Shown here piece after piece: positions 35,920-45,405 of a stretch of 64,000 nucleotides of DNA. The DNA comes from Carboxylicivirga sp. Its GTDB lineage: Bacteria > Bacteroidota > Bacteroidia > Bacteroidales > Marinilabiliaceae. The DNA lies in the NCBI GenBank assembly GCA_025210475.1, contig JAOARW010000080.1, positions 1-64,000 on the forward strand, written 5' to 3'. Position numbers and translations under genes: made by a program. The notes under the pieces are model-generated. The model searched no databases, was not told the origin of the DNA, and saw nothing but the letters and a program-made list of their open reading frames with translations. How positions within the stretch are numbered: position 1 is the first letter of the stretch; the number at the start of each line of letters is the position of its first letter.

Positions 35920-36742
35920 CGAAATCAACAATCATATCTACCGGCAAATCATCGGGATTAACCTTCCCAACCCACGATCCTCCCAATTGTTGATCCACTA
36001 AAATGTAAAAAGGTTGATCGTATGGCCATTGAGAATCATGCACTCCCTCTATCCTCGGGTAATTAAACGTTTCTTGCCCATTTAAAGTAAACATAAGGTT
36101 ATCTGGATACCACTCCAATCCGAAGGTATTGAACTGTTCCTTATCAAACGAAGCCGTTCCTGAATGAGGTGGATTATTTTTCTCTTTCAACTCCAAGGTA
36201 TAATGCGAATGTGTAGTTTGGTAAATGATATCATCATAATTGAGGTGTTCCATTATATCGATCTCACCGTTCTTTGGGTAGTTTCCATATTTCTTTTGCT
36301 CCGATAGCATCCACATGGCCGGCCATGCTCCTTGTGCACTAGCTAATTTTGCACGTATTTCAATCTTACCATACTGAAAAGCAAATTTACCTTTGGTATA
36401 AACTCCTCCTGTTAAGAAAGGTCGCGAATCACTAATTGTATCGGTATTATTAATGCCTTTCAGGTATAGTTTTCCATCCCGGATATCATAACACTTTTCG
36501 TCAGTACTCATGTGTCGGCCCCAATCGGCATTATTAGGAGGTATGCGGGTCCACTTGCTGGTATCTAATTCAGAATCTTCAAAATTATCTTGCCAAACCA
36601 ATTGCCATTCCTTATCAGCTCTTCCCTCTTTTTGAATGTAGATATAAGAATCAATTATTTCGGAAGGCGACTCTTTGCAGCTTAACGCCAGACCTGCCAA
36701 GGCAAGAATTAAACCATATCGCTTGATGTTTTGAACCTGCAT
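35903..36742 (-). CDS. GH16-family glycoside hydrolase, lipoprotein
   Basis: The 279-residue protein has a lipoprotein signal (lipobox LALSC, Cys22) and a GH16 catalytic domain (about 47-279). The active-site strand reads NGEIDIMEH with nucleophile Glu160, Asp162 and acid/base Glu165; the extra residue (E-x-D-x-x-E) is the beta-bulge form of laminarinases, agarases and carrageenases. Typical GH16 anchors are LVWQDNFEDSELDTSKW and GAWPAMWML. It is transcribed after the sulfatase gene (10-bp gap), so the substrate may be a sulfated galactan. Exact specificity is not readable. Confidence 0.92.
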   Translation of the reverse strand: MQVQNIKRYGLILALAGLALSCKESPSEIIDSYIYIQKEGRADKEWQLVWQDNFEDSELDTSKWTRIPPNNADWGRHMSTDEKCYDIRDGKLYLKGINNTDTISDSRPFLTGGVYTKGKFAFQYGKIEIRAKLASAQGAWPAMWMLSEQKKYGNYPKNGEIDIMEHLNYDDIIYQTTHSHYTLELKEKNNPPHSGTASFDKEQFNTFGLEWYPDNLMFTLNGQETFNYPRIEGVHDSQWPYDQPFYILVDQQLGGSWVGKVNPDDLPVDMIVDFVKVYQ

Positions 36743-36752
36743 TACAATTATT

Positions 36753-38168
36753 TTAATCGTTTGGATTAACTACATTTTGCCAATCTGGGTATATTGGTCG
36801 ATTACTTGCATTGCGACCACCTTTTTTTTCTGGAGCCGGAGGCATCTCATTCAGAGCTTTATTAAGCTTTTTATAAGCCCGTTTATCCTTCTTTGTCAAG
36901 TCATCCGACAGGTTATTTTTTTCTTCCATATCATCTGATATATCATAGAAATTACCTGAACGGTATAGTTTATACTGCTGATTCCGGATATATTGTCTTC
37001 CCTGAAAATTACCCCAGTATGGCTGATAGTGCAAAAATTGCCAATCTCGTGGAGTACTGTTATTCCCCACTATCTGGGCATAAAAACTTCTACTATCAGG
37101 GTGATCATCTACATTTAGATTAACAGCCTCAGCCAATGTTGCATAAAAATCAGAGAAATCAATCAGGTGGTTGTTTTCCACACCTTCTAAACCATGGCCT
37201 TTCCAACTCGCAATTAAAGGTACATGCGTTCCCATATTGGTAGTATGACCTTTACCTCCATGTACAACCTGTCCATTCCAGTTGGAATTAATTCTTCGAT
37301 TTGTACCATTATCGGCAGTAAACAATATGATGGTATTCTCCAGTTGTCCTACCTCGTCTAATTTATTAACGATCTTGCCCACAATCTTATCGAGATAGGC
37401 CACCATGGCAACGAAATTTTCCTTTTTTGAATCATATTCTTTGGGTTCGTTGTTGCCTTTATGCGATCGATCTTCATCCCCAATATTATCGGGCGTTGGC
37501 ACAAATGGATCGTGTACCAAAACACTCGGGTAATACACAAAAAATGGTGAATCGGAGTTTCGATCTATAAAATCACATACAAAATCCGACATAATATCCG
37601 GACCATATAACTGGTCATTATCCTGCTTCGACATCATTTTACCATTGGACTCCAATAATGGACTCCAGAAGCGTTCCCCTCCATTTTCTCCCCGTGCGCC
37701 ACGGGTTAATTGCCACAAACAATATTCATCAAAACCTGCTTTATAAGGTCGCGTATTATCTGTGCATCCTTCTGCCTGATGATATAATCCGTTTAATTGC
37801 CATTTACCTGCAATGGCCGTTTTGTATCCGGCATCCTGCATCAGATTTCCTATGGTTTTATCATTTGGATTGAGGTATCCAAAATAAGTATAGTTACGAA
37901 AGCTATATTGCCCCGTCATCAACTCCACGCGCGATGGGGTGCATAAAGGAGTAGAATAGCAATGATTAAATTTGACACCTTCTGCTGCCAGTTTATCAAT
38001 GTTGGGTGTTTGATAATCATCGGCTCCATAGCAACTAAAACATTCCCAGCTAACATCATCAGCCATGATTAATACTACATTGGGCGTTTGTTTAACTTGG
38101 TTCTGTGCTGTACCCGTAAACAAACAAAACGCACATAAATAAATTACAATTAAAAGCTTTCGTTTCAT
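36753..38168 (-). CDS. Secreted type I (formylglycine) sulfatase
   Basis: The 471-residue precursor has a signal peptide (ending GTAQ) and the sulfatase S1 fold: metal ligands Asp37-Asp38 in MADD, the CTPSR motif (76-80) with Cys76 to be converted to formylglycine, the GKWQLNG segment and FTADNGTN. It forms a two-gene unit with the GH16 lipoprotein. Together they suggest stepwise desulfation and cleavage of a sulfated algal polysaccharide; no SusC/SusD pair is present in the window. Confidence 0.93.
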   Translation of the reverse strand: MKRKLLIVIYLCAFCLFTGTAQNQVKQTPNVVLIMADDVSWECFSCYGADDYQTPNIDKLAAEGVKFNHCYSTPLCTPSRVELMTGQYSFRNYTYFGYLNPNDKTIGNLMQDAGYKTAIAGKWQLNGLYHQAEGCTDNTRPYKAGFDEYCLWQLTRGARGENGGERFWSPLLESNGKMMSKQDNDQLYGPDIMSDFVCDFIDRNSDSPFFVYYPSVLVHDPFVPTPDNIGDEDRSHKGNNEPKEYDSKKENFVAMVAYLDKIVGKIVNKLDEVGQLENTIILFTADNGTNRRINSNWNGQVVHGGKGHTTNMGTHVPLIASWKGHGLEGVENNHLIDFSDFYATLAEAVNLNVDDHPDSRSFYAQIVGNNSTPRDWQFLHYQPYWGNFQGRQYIRNQQYKLYRSGNFYDISDDMEEKNNLSDDLTKKDKRAYKKLNKALNEMPPAPEKKGGRNASNRPIYPDWQNVVNPND

Positions 38169-38353
38169 TATCTTTAAATTATGCCTGAAACTACAATTTA
38201 TTTATAAATGACCACCTGCCAATGACTAAAAAATAGAAAAAACAAGGATTAAATAGTCATTAAAAAGCAACTTGCACCTTGACTATTCTATGATTCATAA
38301 TTCCAATCATCAATTTTTTTTAGTTTTACTAAAATATCAACCAAATCAGCATA

Positions 38354-39391
38354 ATGAATAATTACCTACTGACCATAAGCTTATTAATAATTCTAAGCGC
38401 ATGCAAAAAGAAGGAAAGGTACACTTTCCATTTTACTTCTTTAGATACGCCAACACAAGCCTCTATACGCGGATTATCTGTTATTAATGAATATAATGTT
38501 TGGATATCAGGATCAGGAGGATCCGTGTTTCGTACAAATGATGGTGGAAAAAGTTGGATCGACTGTTCGATTTCCAAAGAAAAAGAAAATGATTTTCGTA
38601 GCCTTCATGCTTTCGATTCGTTACGAGCCATTGTTATCGGAATTAATAACCCGGCAATCATTTATTTGACAATAAACGGAGGAAACTCCTGGACTGAAAT
38701 GGATTCCATATCCACTACCGGTCTTTTCTTCAACTCTCTTAAGTTTAATAACAATACCGATGGTCTGGCTGTTTCTGATCCGGTTGATGATCAATTCTTT
38801 GTTATTCAAACCAAGGATGGTGGACAAAACTGGATCAAATGTAAGCTGCCCAAGGCTCTAAAAGGAGAAAGTAATTTTGCTGCATCAAATACTTGTATCG
38901 AGTATTTAGCAGGAGGAAAGGTCTGGATAGCTTGTGGAGGTCCTAAATCACAGGTATATAAAACCAACGATAATGGACTTAGCTGGCAAGCAATAACAAG
39001 TCCGATTACAAGTAAGCAAGCTGCTGATGGTATTTATTCTATATGTTTTAGAAATGAAAAGCAAGGTATGATTGTTGGTGGTAATTATCAATATCCTAAC
39101 GAAAACGATAGCATTGCTTGTTATTCTTTTGATGGTGGTGAATCGTGGAACTTAGCACAAAAGATGCCCTCTGGTTTCCGTTCTTGTGTACAATATTTTG
39201 CTGATAAAAGTGATACCATAGCTGTGGCCATGGGTAAAACAGGCTTTGATTATTCATTTGACGATGGTATTAACTGGCACAAAGGAGGAACAAATGGTTA
39301 TTACACTATTCGGGCAATACCAGGTCTTTTAAAAGGCTATGCTGCAGGTGCCGATGGAAGAGTTGCATATGTATCTATCGATCGTTATTAG
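38354..39391 (+). CDS. Ycf48-like propeller lipoprotein
   Basis: The 345-residue protein has a lipoprotein signal (lipobox LSAC, Cys16 followed by KKKER) and propeller repeats with Asp-box-like turns (RTNDGGKSW, LTINGGNSW, TKDGGQNW, SFDGGESW). It resembles Ycf48/HCF136-type proteins that are often labelled oxidoreductase in Bacteroidota without biochemical proof. Function unknown. It is transcribed divergently from the sulfatase. Confidence 0.75.
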   Translation: MNNYLLTISLLIILSACKKKERYTFHFTSLDTPTQASIRGLSVINEYNVWISGSGGSVFRTNDGGKSWIDCSISKEKENDFRSLHAFDSLRAIVIGINNPAIIYLTINGGNSWTEMDSISTTGLFFNSLKFNNNTDGLAVSDPVDDQFFVIQTKDGGQNWIKCKLPKALKGESNFAASNTCIEYLAGGKVWIACGGPKSQVYKTNDNGLSWQAITSPITSKQAADGIYSICFRNEKQGMIVGGNYQYPNENDSIACYSFDGGESWNLAQKMPSGFRSCVQYFADKSDTIAVAMGKTGFDYSFDDGINWHKGGTNGYYTIRAIPGLLKGYAAGADGRVAYVSIDRY

Positions 39392-39488
39392 TGATTGATC
39401 TGAAAGCTTAATTTTCAAACTGTATGATTATCAAATATTGGCTAATCATTTTATAGTTTGTATATTGTAACAACCTAAAAACAGATCT

Positions 39489-39659
39489 ATGAATACATTT
39501 TTAAAGAATTTCGGAATCATCCTTATTATTTTAGGAGTAGTCGTTTTGGGTATCTATTCTATCGATACACCAGCAAGTAATACACCACTTATCTTTGCAG
39601 GATTATTATTAATCGGCGGAACGATCGTACATGTAATTCTGAATCGAATAATTGAATAA
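39489..39659 (+). CDS. 56-residue membrane protein with two helices
   Basis: ATG 39489 opens a 56-codon reading frame giving two hydrophobic helices (about 7-22 and 34-50) joined by a short polar turn (IDTPASNTP), ending NRIIE. A terminator follows its stop by 28 bp. Hydrophobic pattern, codon use and the terminator support a real gene; I recognise no function. Confidence 0.6.
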   Translation: MNTFLKNFGIILIILGVVVLGIYSIDTPASNTPLIFAGLLLIGGTIVHVILNRIIE

Positions 39660-39686
39660 AGTTATTAAACCGTAATTAGAAGCTAA

Positions 39687-39718
39687 AAGCAGGTATTTAT
39701 ATGCCTGCTTATTTTTTT
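39687..39718. terminator. Terminator after the 56-residue membrane protein
   Basis: Stem AAGCAGG/CCTGCTT with a 10-nt loop and seven T residues on the plus strand; A residues before it also allow use by the converging comB. Confidence 0.85.
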
Positions 39719-39755
39719 GATTACACTAACAACTATAATTTTCCACACTTGCATC

Positions 39756-40481
39756 TTAAATTGAACTTTGATTTTTCACCAACATCGTTCCATTCCACAC
39801 GGGTACAATATTACAGATATCACTTTTAAAGCAGTATTGTAAATCCTCGATGTAATTTTTACCGGCAAGTACATTATAATGATAGCCTTTGGAAGCCAGC
39901 TTCATCAAATCATCTTTGTTTTGAGCATATAATTGATGAACGGATAAAGCGAGATCTGTCAGTTGTATTTTGTCATTTCGTTGCATCAACAGATCGATAA
40001 TTCGTCCGGCGCATAAGGCATCTTCAAGGGTATATAATCCATTATTACCCGAACAAACCAGCACAATATTATCTTTTTCTTCAAGTTCTTTTGCCACAGC
40101 TTTGTCATTAATAAATGCCCCAATTAGCAGTTCACTGGCCGATAAGCTATTGTTTAATGCTAAAGTTCCATTAGTTGTGGTCATTACCAGGATTTTCTCT
40201 TTAATGACATCTTCAGAATAAGCTAATGGTGAATTACCAAAATCAAAACCTTCGATTAGATCAGCATGGCGCTCACCACCTAAAATACAGTCATGCTTTT
40301 GCTCCTGCTTAACCCCAAAGGCCTCTTCTGGTTCAAGAACAGGAATCACGCCCAAGGCATCGTTATTAAGTGCTGTCACCATCACTGATGTAGCCCTTAA
40401 AACATCAATTACCACAATTGTTTTATCCTTTACAATCGATTCACTCACCTGCTGAGCAGTTGCCACTACATCAATATTCAT
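39756..40481 (-). CDS. comB: ComB-like 2-phosphosulfolactate phosphatase
   Basis: The 241-residue protein matches the ComB family: IVVIDVLRATSVMVTAL near the N-terminus, CILGGERHADLIEGFDFGNSP and the TTTNGTLAL motif. ComB removes phosphate from 2-phosphosulfolactate in coenzyme M synthesis of methanogens. Bacterial homologues are common in genomes without coenzyme M, so the real substrate here is uncertain. It lies 11 bp after a MATE pump gene. Confidence 0.85.
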   Translation of the reverse strand: MNIDVVATAQQVSESIVKDKTIVVIDVLRATSVMVTALNNDALGVIPVLEPEEAFGVKQEQKHDCILGGERHADLIEGFDFGNSPLAYSEDVIKEKILVMTTTNGTLALNNSLSASELLIGAFINDKAVAKELEEKDNIVLVCSGNNGLYTLEDALCAGRIIDLLMQRNDKIQLTDLALSVHQLYAQNKDDLMKLASKGYHYNVLAGKNYIEDLQYCFKSDICNIVPVWNGTMLVKNQSSI

Positions 40482-40492
40482 CTCTTGTTAAT

Positions 40493-41830
40493 TTATGAAC
40501 AATACCTTGTTCGATACAACATTCTAAAACGCAGTAAAAGAAAGATACCTGCCGATGCGAGCCCCGACAGATAACCAATCCAAATACCAATTGGCCCGAT
40601 GTCAAATACAAAAGCTGTAAGATAGCCAACCGGAAGTGATATTAACCAATAGGCTATTCCTGCTCCAATCACCGGCATCAAAACATCTTCCAGTCCTCTG
40701 AGAATACCCAGGGCCACTACCTGAATACCATCAAATATCTGGAACAAGCCAGCTACAAGCATCAAACCAGCGGCCACCTCAATTACTTCAGAATCACTCA
40801 CAAATAATGATGGCAGCCAATAACGCAAGGATAAGAAAATTACCCCCATAGATGTCATAAATAACAACACCAGGTGTACCGATGCAAAGGCACTGAATTT
40901 TATGGAAGGATAATCCTTTCTGCCTCTGAAAATGCTCACTTTAATGGTAGTGGCCGATGCTAAACCCGACGACATCATATAAGTAAGACTAGCCATACTT
41001 AATACTATTTGGTGGGCTGCCAAACTAATCGCATTGATCCACCCCATCATAATACTTCCTAAACTAAAGGCAAACACTTCTATTACTGACTGCAGTCCAA
41101 TGGGTAGTCCCAACTGCCAGATTCGCATAAAAGCCGATTTATAAAAACCTTCCAGTTTCTTTTGCTTATACTCACGAAACAAGCGAAGCTGAGTGGAGAT
41201 CCAATAAAATACAATCGCCATCACAATTCTGGAAACCAAGGTTCCAATACCAGCACCGATTATTCCCAAAGTCGGCGCTCCAAACTTTCCGTAGATAAAA
41301 ATATAATTCAGTAATATATTTAAGGCATTTCCTCCAATGGTGATATACATGGCCACCTTTGTATTGCTTAAGCCTTCGGCAAATTGCTTATAACTATTAA
41401 AGATTTGTAATGGAAAGATGGATAGAACCAGTAAAACATAATAAGGAATAGCCGCTTCAACAACTTCTTTCTCCTGGCCCATATAAGGCATTAACCAAGC
41501 AATACTTCCTGCCAAAAGCGTAAGCAAAATGCCAATAATAATGTTAGCATACATGCCTTGCTGAAACCAATGCGCACATTCTTCTTTATTTTTTGCACCG
41601 TAAGCCTTACCCACCAATGGCGTAAGCGCATAAGATATTCCTATTCCTAGAACCAGCACATTAATAAAAATGCTATTGGCAAATGAAGCTGCGGCCAGGG
41701 GAATTGTTCCTACCCGTCCCACCATAACGGTATCAGCTACATTAACCAGCATCTGTCCCGCTTGTGCCAATACAACAGGTGTTGCCAACTTAATATTTGG
41801 CCAATAATGTGTTTTATAATTGTTTGCCAT
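40493..41830 (-). CDS. MATE-family multidrug efflux transporter
   Basis: A 445-residue protein with twelve hydrophobic helices in two bundles. MATE features include KLATPVVLAQAGQMLVNVADTVMVG-like first helix content (31-residue region near 14-40), the GKAYGAKNKEE loop in the first half and LPIGLQSVIEVFAFSLGS in the second. Sodium- or proton-coupled exporters of cationic compounds. It appears to have its own promoter (41854-41861), so it may be independent of the peptide exporter upstream. Confidence 0.92.
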   Translation of the reverse strand: MANNYKTHYWPNIKLATPVVLAQAGQMLVNVADTVMVGRVGTIPLAAASFANSIFINVLVLGIGISYALTPLVGKAYGAKNKEECAHWFQQGMYANIIIGILLTLLAGSIAWLMPYMGQEKEVVEAAIPYYVLLVLSIFPLQIFNSYKQFAEGLSNTKVAMYITIGGNALNILLNYIFIYGKFGAPTLGIIGAGIGTLVSRIVMAIVFYWISTQLRLFREYKQKKLEGFYKSAFMRIWQLGLPIGLQSVIEVFAFSLGSIMMGWINAISLAAHQIVLSMASLTYMMSSGLASATTIKVSIFRGRKDYPSIKFSAFASVHLVLLFMTSMGVIFLSLRYWLPSLFVSDSEVIEVAAGLMLVAGLFQIFDGIQVVALGILRGLEDVLMPVIGAGIAYWLISLPVGYLTAFVFDIGPIGIWIGYLSGLASAGIFLLLRFRMLYRTRYCS

Positions 41831-41853
41831 CGAATGCTACCTAATTTGGAATG

Positions 41854-41861
41854 CAAAAGTA
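41854..41861 (-). promoter_or_regulatory. -7 promoter element of the MATE gene
   Basis: Minus-strand TACTTTTG matches TAnnTTTG exactly, 24 bp from the MATE start codon. Confidence 0.5.
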
Positions 41862-41929
41862 GCTAAAAGTATGATGCCATGAAGAACTATTTGCTTCTAC
41901 CGAATACGATAATTTTGGAAGACTCATGT

Positions 41930-44080
41930 TTATCCCCAATGGTGTTTCCACATCTCGAAAAACCGACCTTTGGTATCTGATTTTAAAGCTTCAACAGTGC
42001 CTGACTGAATTATATTTCCTTTTCCAAAAACAAAAACCTCATCAGCAATATCGATTACACTCATTCGATGTGCCACCATAATAATTGTTTTACCCTCGGC
42101 CTTAAGATCCAATATCAATTCTTTAACCACCCTTTCGGAACGGTCATCCAGAAAAGAAGTAGCTTCATCGAAAATATAAATCTGAGGATTTAGATAGCGT
42201 GCCCTTGCAATTGCCAAACGTTGACGTTGTCCTCCAGAAAGCTGACTGGCGTTTTCTCCAAGCCAGGTATATAATCCTTCCGGCATTTGCTCAATCATTT
42301 CTTCCAGTTGTAACTGCTGTATGATGTTTAAAATACGTTTTGTATCCGGTTCAGGATCGCCAAGCGCAATGTTTTCAATCACATTACCAGCGAATAATTC
42401 AATATCCTGGGGGACAATTCCAACCACCCTTCGCAGATTAAACAAATTGGCATGTGCTATATCCACCTGCCCAATTTTTATTTGTCCATGCTGCACCGTG
42501 TACAAACCTTGAATCAATGAACCTAAGGTTGATTTACCACAACCACTATCACCCAATAGAACAGAGATGGTATTGGATTTAATACGCATATCGAAATCAA
42601 CAAATAAATCCTGCTCAAGGGTATACGAGAAGTTTACTTTTGAAAAAACAATGTCATCCACATCTGCGTGCTCGATACTAAGACTTTGTTTGTTCGTGTG
42701 TTCATGATTAAGTTCCAGCAATTCAAAAAGTCGATCCATAGCTATTAGTGCACCATGAATGTTTTTATTGAAAGCTGCCAAGCGAGCAACCGGGCCAGTA
42801 AAATAAGCCGATATGGCAAAAAATGACATTAGTTCACCCGCCGATAACTCTGTTTGAATAACCAGTTCGGCTCCAATCCATAGTATCCCCAAGGTTAACA
42901 TGCGATTAATCCACTGCATGGCAGACGAAGAGAAAATATCAATCTTACCAGACTGATAAACATTCTCCAAAACTTTTAACAAACGATAATCAACGGAGTT
43001 GGAAAAGTGTTCTTCTGCTCCCATTTGTTTAATCGTCTTCACTGAACGCAAAGATTCAACCAACTGAATTTCAAGCTCTGCTGTGTCTTCCATTTTTTTT
43101 CGCTCCAGCTTTCTATTCAGTCTATTTGTAATGCTAAATAGTAATAAATAGATGGGTATAACAGCATACGAAAGTAAAGCCAATTTCCAGTTAAACATGA
43201 GCATCACCAAAAAGGCGATCACTATTATCAATGTATCAACAACCGAATCTACTGCTACCTGATTAATAAAAGTTCGGATTTTAACAGCATCGTTTACACG
43301 CGAGATTAACTCACCAATCCGAATGCTGTCATAGAATTTTTGAGGCAATTTTATTAAATGCCTAAAATAACCGGATATTAAAGTCGAATCAATATTTTGG
43401 CTGACCCGCAAAACAAACCAGGACTGAAGAACACCAATTATCATTTGCACCAGTATAATCAGAATCATGATGACTCCCATAAGATGCAAAAGATTGCGAT
43501 TATGGCCTACCAGAACAAAATCGGTTAACTTCTGAATATAAAAAGCAGTAGATAGACCCAATAGAGAAAAGGCTAAAGCACCTACTCCTGATTGCAAAAA
43601 TATACTGCGATGAGGGGAAATAACATTCCAAAAACGTTTAATATTACTTGTAGTTCTATTGCCCTTTGTAAAAGTTGATGAAGGGATCAATAAAATCACA
43701 ATGCCAGTCCATTTTTTAACAAAGTCATCAACCGGAACTTTTATAACACGGCCCAACATTGGATCCATCACCTTAAGAAACTTTTTGCCAACCTTATAAA
43801 TGACAACAAAATGATGGCTACCTGAAGGTTGTTTCAAAAATGCAATGGCTGGTAAAGGAATTTCCTTCAGATCACCGCTTTCTATTTCCACACCCTTTGC
43901 ATCAAACCCAATTTTCTCAGCTGCCTGCACCAATCCATAAGCACTGGTCCCACCTCTGTTAGTTCCTGCCTGTTGGCGAATATTCCAAAGAGGAATGCGT
44001 AATCGATAATATCGCGCTACCGAGGTTAAGCACGCTGCTCCACAATCACTAACACTATATTGCTGAACGCCTAATTTCAT
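41930..44080 (-). CDS. C39-peptidase ABC exporter (peptide maturation and secretion)
   Basis: From ATG 44080 the protein has 716 residues in three parts. The N-terminal C39 cysteine peptidase (about 1-130) has catalytic Cys13 in SVSDCGAAC, His in SGSHHFVVI and Asp in KVMDPMLG. Six membrane helices (about 140-430) follow, then an ATPase domain with Walker A GDSGCGKST, signature LSGGQRQR and Walker B IYIFDEATS. Such PCAT proteins cut leader peptides after a double glycine and export the core. The alternative ATG at 44137 adds 19 residues. It is downstream of its HlyD partner and a precursor with a GG leader. Confidence 0.92.
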   Translation of the reverse strand: MKLGVQQYSVSDCGAACLTSVARYYRLRIPLWNIRQQAGTNRGGTSAYGLVQAAEKIGFDAKGVEIESGDLKEIPLPAIAFLKQPSGSHHFVVIYKVGKKFLKVMDPMLGRVIKVPVDDFVKKWTGIVILLIPSSTFTKGNRTTSNIKRFWNVISPHRSIFLQSGVGALAFSLLGLSTAFYIQKLTDFVLVGHNRNLLHLMGVIMILIILVQMIIGVLQSWFVLRVSQNIDSTLISGYFRHLIKLPQKFYDSIRIGELISRVNDAVKIRTFINQVAVDSVVDTLIIVIAFLVMLMFNWKLALLSYAVIPIYLLLFSITNRLNRKLERKKMEDTAELEIQLVESLRSVKTIKQMGAEEHFSNSVDYRLLKVLENVYQSGKIDIFSSSAMQWINRMLTLGILWIGAELVIQTELSAGELMSFFAISAYFTGPVARLAAFNKNIHGALIAMDRLFELLELNHEHTNKQSLSIEHADVDDIVFSKVNFSYTLEQDLFVDFDMRIKSNTISVLLGDSGCGKSTLGSLIQGLYTVQHGQIKIGQVDIAHANLFNLRRVVGIVPQDIELFAGNVIENIALGDPEPDTKRILNIIQQLQLEEMIEQMPEGLYTWLGENASQLSGGQRQRLAIARARYLNPQIYIFDEATSFLDDRSERVVKELILDLKAEGKTIIMVAHRMSVIDIADEVFVFGKGNIIQSGTVEALKSDTKGRFFEMWKHHWG

Positions 44081-44160
44081 TTGTTTAAATCTATTTTCTA
44101 TGGCTATTATATGTCCCGACAAAGCAGGATGAAACATTGATTAATAAATTCAATCAGCAC

Positions 44161-45327
44161 TTAGTTTTTGGTTTCTTCTAAAGAATTAACAATTTTTGGA
44201 TTTAACCAATCATCCACATTATCAAACAAAAGCTGCAGTAATGTTCTTTGCGTGACAATAAACCGTCCTGTCAGGCTCATCCCTTTCTTCATCGATCCTT
44301 TTGAGCCATTACTCAAGCTTAAATAGTTTTTGCTTAACCGGCATCGAATCAGGTAACGGTATTCCTGATTGATCAGTGCCACATCATCTGCCACATCAAA
44401 TACGACTGCATCCAGTAAACCCCATTGGTTATAGTCATAGGTATCTATCTGCAATCGAACTTGCATTCCCTCCCTGATATAGCCGATATCCACCGGTGAA
44501 ATATAGCATTCAGCTATTAACTCCTCTTGCGGAGACAAATAAGCAATCAGTTGATTTTCGTTTATAAAATTTCCTGCCGCAACTCCTTTAAAATCGATTA
44601 TACTACCAGTAACAGGGGCTATTATAGCATATTGACTTTGCTGTTGCTTTAAACTTTCAATGCGACCTTCCAACTCATGAATTGCCAAAATATAATTTTT
44701 CCGATCGCTTTCCCATTTTGCAAAAGTAGAAGCTTTAAATGCAATAAGTTCGTCTTTGGCTTCACTTAGTTTAAATGAATCTTCTTGAAAATTGGTTAGT
44801 GGTAAAACCCCGTCAGCAAATAAGCTTGCCGTTCGTTCAAAGTCAACATTTAATTTTTTAACCTTACGCTGGCGTTTTTCTAACTCACTAATGTATTCTT
44901 CCTGCTCTTTGTTGAATAATGACGATTGAGTTCGTTGTCTCCCATTTTTTTCCAGCAATAATCCTAGATCATCAACATACATCTGCTGTATATCTACCTG
45001 ATGTTGGTTAATCTTAATCTCATTAATAATTCCCTCCTGATGTAAAACAACAAGAGTATCTCCTGTTTTTACAAAATCATTTTCTTTAATATTTACCTCT
45101 ATTACTTTTGACGTTAGAGGAGAGTTAATTGAAATCATTTTATTGACAGAAGTGATTACTCCTCTGCTTTGCACAGAAACATCGACAGAGATAAAAGGTA
45201 GTGAAGCAAATCCAAGAAAGAGCATGACAAGAATAAACCAATAAAGTTTATATCCACGATAATTGACACTTACATAGTGATGGTATCTGTCTTTCGTTAC
45301 TCTGGATTCAGTTGTTTGGTCTGGCAT
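44161..45327 (-). CDS. HlyD-family adaptor of the peptide exporter
   Basis: The 388-residue protein has one membrane helix (about 31-50), lipoyl half-motifs (SPLTSKVIEVNIKENDFV and YAIIAPVTGSIIDF), a long helical region (about 105-230) and a C-terminal barrel. It matches adaptors that pair with C39 peptidase ABC exporters. ATG 45327 (MPDQTTES) is chosen because the upstream in-frame ATG at 45369 lies inside a terminator stem. The adjacent downstream gene is the C39 exporter. Confidence 0.88.
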   Translation of the reverse strand: MPDQTTESRVTKDRYHHYVSVNYRGYKLYWFILVMLFLGFASLPFISVDVSVQSRGVITSVNKMISINSPLTSKVIEVNIKENDFVKTGDTLVVLHQEGIINEIKINQHQVDIQQMYVDDLGLLLEKNGRQRTQSSLFNKEQEEYISELEKRQRKVKKLNVDFERTASLFADGVLPLTNFQEDSFKLSEAKDELIAFKASTFAKWESDRKNYILAIHELEGRIESLKQQQSQYAIIAPVTGSIIDFKGVAAGNFINENQLIAYLSPQEELIAECYISPVDIGYIREGMQVRLQIDTYDYNQWGLLDAVVFDVADDVALINQEYRYLIRCRLSKNYLSLSNGSKGSMKKGMSLTGRFIVTQRTLLQLLFDNVDDWLNPKIVNSLEETKN

Positions 45328-45334
45328 AACAAAT

Positions 45335-45378
45335 AAAAAAGCTACTTCCCGAAAATAACATTTTTTCAAAGAAGTAGC
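45335..45378 (-). terminator. Intra-operon terminator/attenuator before the HlyD gene
   Basis: GCTACTTC (45341-45348) and GAAGTAGC (45371-45378) form an 8-bp stem with a 22-nt loop. On the minus strand it ends in six T residues. It separates the precursor and helix-turn-helix genes from the exporter genes and may lower exporter expression relative to the peptide. Confidence 0.7.
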
Positions 45379-45405
45379 TAATAACTATCTTATGCAATCT
45401 TATTC

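Noticed and set aside
45328-45369. Upstream ATG (45369) for the HlyD adaptor
   Set aside because: The added residues would be encoded by the terminator stem-loop at 45335-45378.
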